Origin: Alphaproteobacteria bacterium
Lineage (GTDB): Bacteria > Pseudomonadota > Alphaproteobacteria > Rhizobiales > Aestuariivirgaceae
Direction: 5' to 3'
DNA length: 6,855 nt
Assembly (NCBI GenBank): GCA_020441605.1
Contig: JAGRLX010000297.1
Location: 1-6,855 of the forward strand
Shown here piece by piece: positions 6,339-6,855 of the stretch. The position numbers and the translations under genes are program-made. Under the pieces are notes generated by a model. The model did no database searches. It saw only the letters and a program-made list of their open reading frames with translations, and was not told the origin of the DNA. The number at the start of each line of letters is the position of its first letter. Positions within the stretch are counted from its first letter, which is position 1.

Positions 6339-6764
6339 TTAGTCTTGCGGGACGATTGTGCCGTCGATCCTGCAAAGACGGCCCCAGGCAGGCAGATCGG
6401 CCCGCCCGATGAACCGGCGGCAGTCGGCTTCGCAGTCCTCGCAGAAGGCCGTCAGGAAGCCCCGGTATGGCGTCAGCGGATTGTATGTCACCAGACCGAA
6501 GGCGGGCTTCCGGGGCGCCTTGCAGCGAAAACAGAAGAACTCTCCCGGTTGCAGGGGGTGGGCGCTGTCAGCCAGCTTGCGCGCTTCAAAGGCTTTCGCA
6601 TCCGCGCCCAGGATCAGGTAAGGGCGGCAGTCGGTCATGATCGGCAAGCCCTGCTTACGCCATGCGCGGATCGTCTGCGCCGTCACATCGGCGACTTCGG
6701 TCAGTTCCTTGACTGTGTAGGTCCGATGCGCCTTCACCCGCGTCATGTGCTTGCGGCGGGCCAT
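6339..6764 (-). CDS. Small HTH protein with a C-terminal cysteine cluster (zinc-ribbon-like)
   Basis: This is a 141-aa protein I cannot name. Residues 16-63 look like a MerR/excisionase-type helix-turn-helix (YTVKELTEVADVTAQTIRAW, then a basic turn and a DAKAFEARK helix like the end of HTH_17 domains). Residues 75-115 carry C78-x-x-C81 and C108-x-x-C111-x3-C115, a spacing that fits a zinc ribbon. The N terminus is rich in Arg, Lys and His. The start ATG 6764 shares a base with the stop of the preceding gene (TGATG), indicating translational coupling; GAGG lies about ten bases upstream. An internal ATG at 6746 is possible but has no good ribosome-binding site. The position just before an integrase suggests a regulator or a recombination directionality factor; this is inference from context. 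It could also be a plain transcription factor. Confidence 0.8.
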   Translation of the reverse strand: MARRKHMTRVKAHRTYTVKELTEVADVTAQTIRAWRKQGLPIMTDCRPYLILGADAKAFEARKLADSAHPLQPGEFFCFRCKAPRKPAFGLVTYNPLTPYRGFLTAFCEDCEADCRRFIGRADLPAWGRLCRIDGTIVPQD

Positions 6765-6855
6765 CAGGCGCGGCCCTCGTCGGCAGGGTCGATGCGCTGC
6801 GCTTCGGCCCAGGCGTTCAGGTCGGCGCCGCGATAGACGATCTTTCGACCCAGCT
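6764..6855 (-). CDS. C-terminal end of a small excisionase-like HTH protein (partial)
   Basis: Only the last 29 residues are in the window, running off the right edge. The visible sequence (LGRKIVYRGADLNAWAEAQR, then an acidic tail) matches the usual end of HTH_17/AlpA-type small DNA-binding proteins, in which a basic beta turn is followed by a 'DL-AW' helix. These often serve as excisionases or integrase-gene activators. The TGA stop at 6766-6764 overlaps the ATG of the next gene by one base. The fold and role are inferred from this short tail. Confidence 0.65.
   Translation of the reverse strand, partial: LGRKIVYRGADLNAWAEAQRIDPADEGRA

Overview
The window looks like an integrative element, or one end of it, in a GC-rich proteobacterium. 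An alphaproteobacterium of the Rhodobacterales type is my best guess from base composition, codon use and general protein style; this is an inference, because no taxonomic marker gene is present. All convincing genes lie on the minus strand, so the region reads from right to left as one tightly packed cassette: excisionase-like HTH gene (3' end only), HTH plus Cys-rich zinc-ribbon-like protein, tyrosine recombinase, hsdM, hsdS, hsdR.

Right part (5243-6855): a mobility module. A partial small HTH protein shares its stop codon with the start of a 141-aa HTH/Cys-cluster protein, which is followed 52 nt later by a 347-aa tyrosine recombinase with a full set of recognisable catalytic residues.

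Middle and left part (165-5179): a Type I restriction-modification system in the order M-S-R. HsdM (482 aa) and HsdS (403 aa) look intact and overlap by four bases (GTGA). HsdR would be about 780 aa and resembles the EcoEI-like (Type IB) motor subunits. It is broken by an apparent 2-base deletion exactly inside the DECH box (helicase motif II). The predicted phenotype is a working sequence-specific adenine methyltransferase with no restriction activity.

Extreme left (1-164): no gene. On the minus strand, positions 43-56 match, from memory, the 3' end of a bacterial tRNA-Ser (acceptor strand, discriminator G, encoded CCA), followed inward by a very AT-rich stretch. I read this as a probable attachment-site remnant marking the left edge of the element. 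If correct, an intact tRNA-Ser gene on the minus strand should lie beyond the right edge of the window, and the whole element could be a compact int/RM island. I found no CRISPR, no insertion sequence and no complete RNA gene. No gene here belongs to an obviously new family; the unusual points are the site of the hsdR lesion, the att-like end, and the HTH/Cys-cluster protein next to the integrase.
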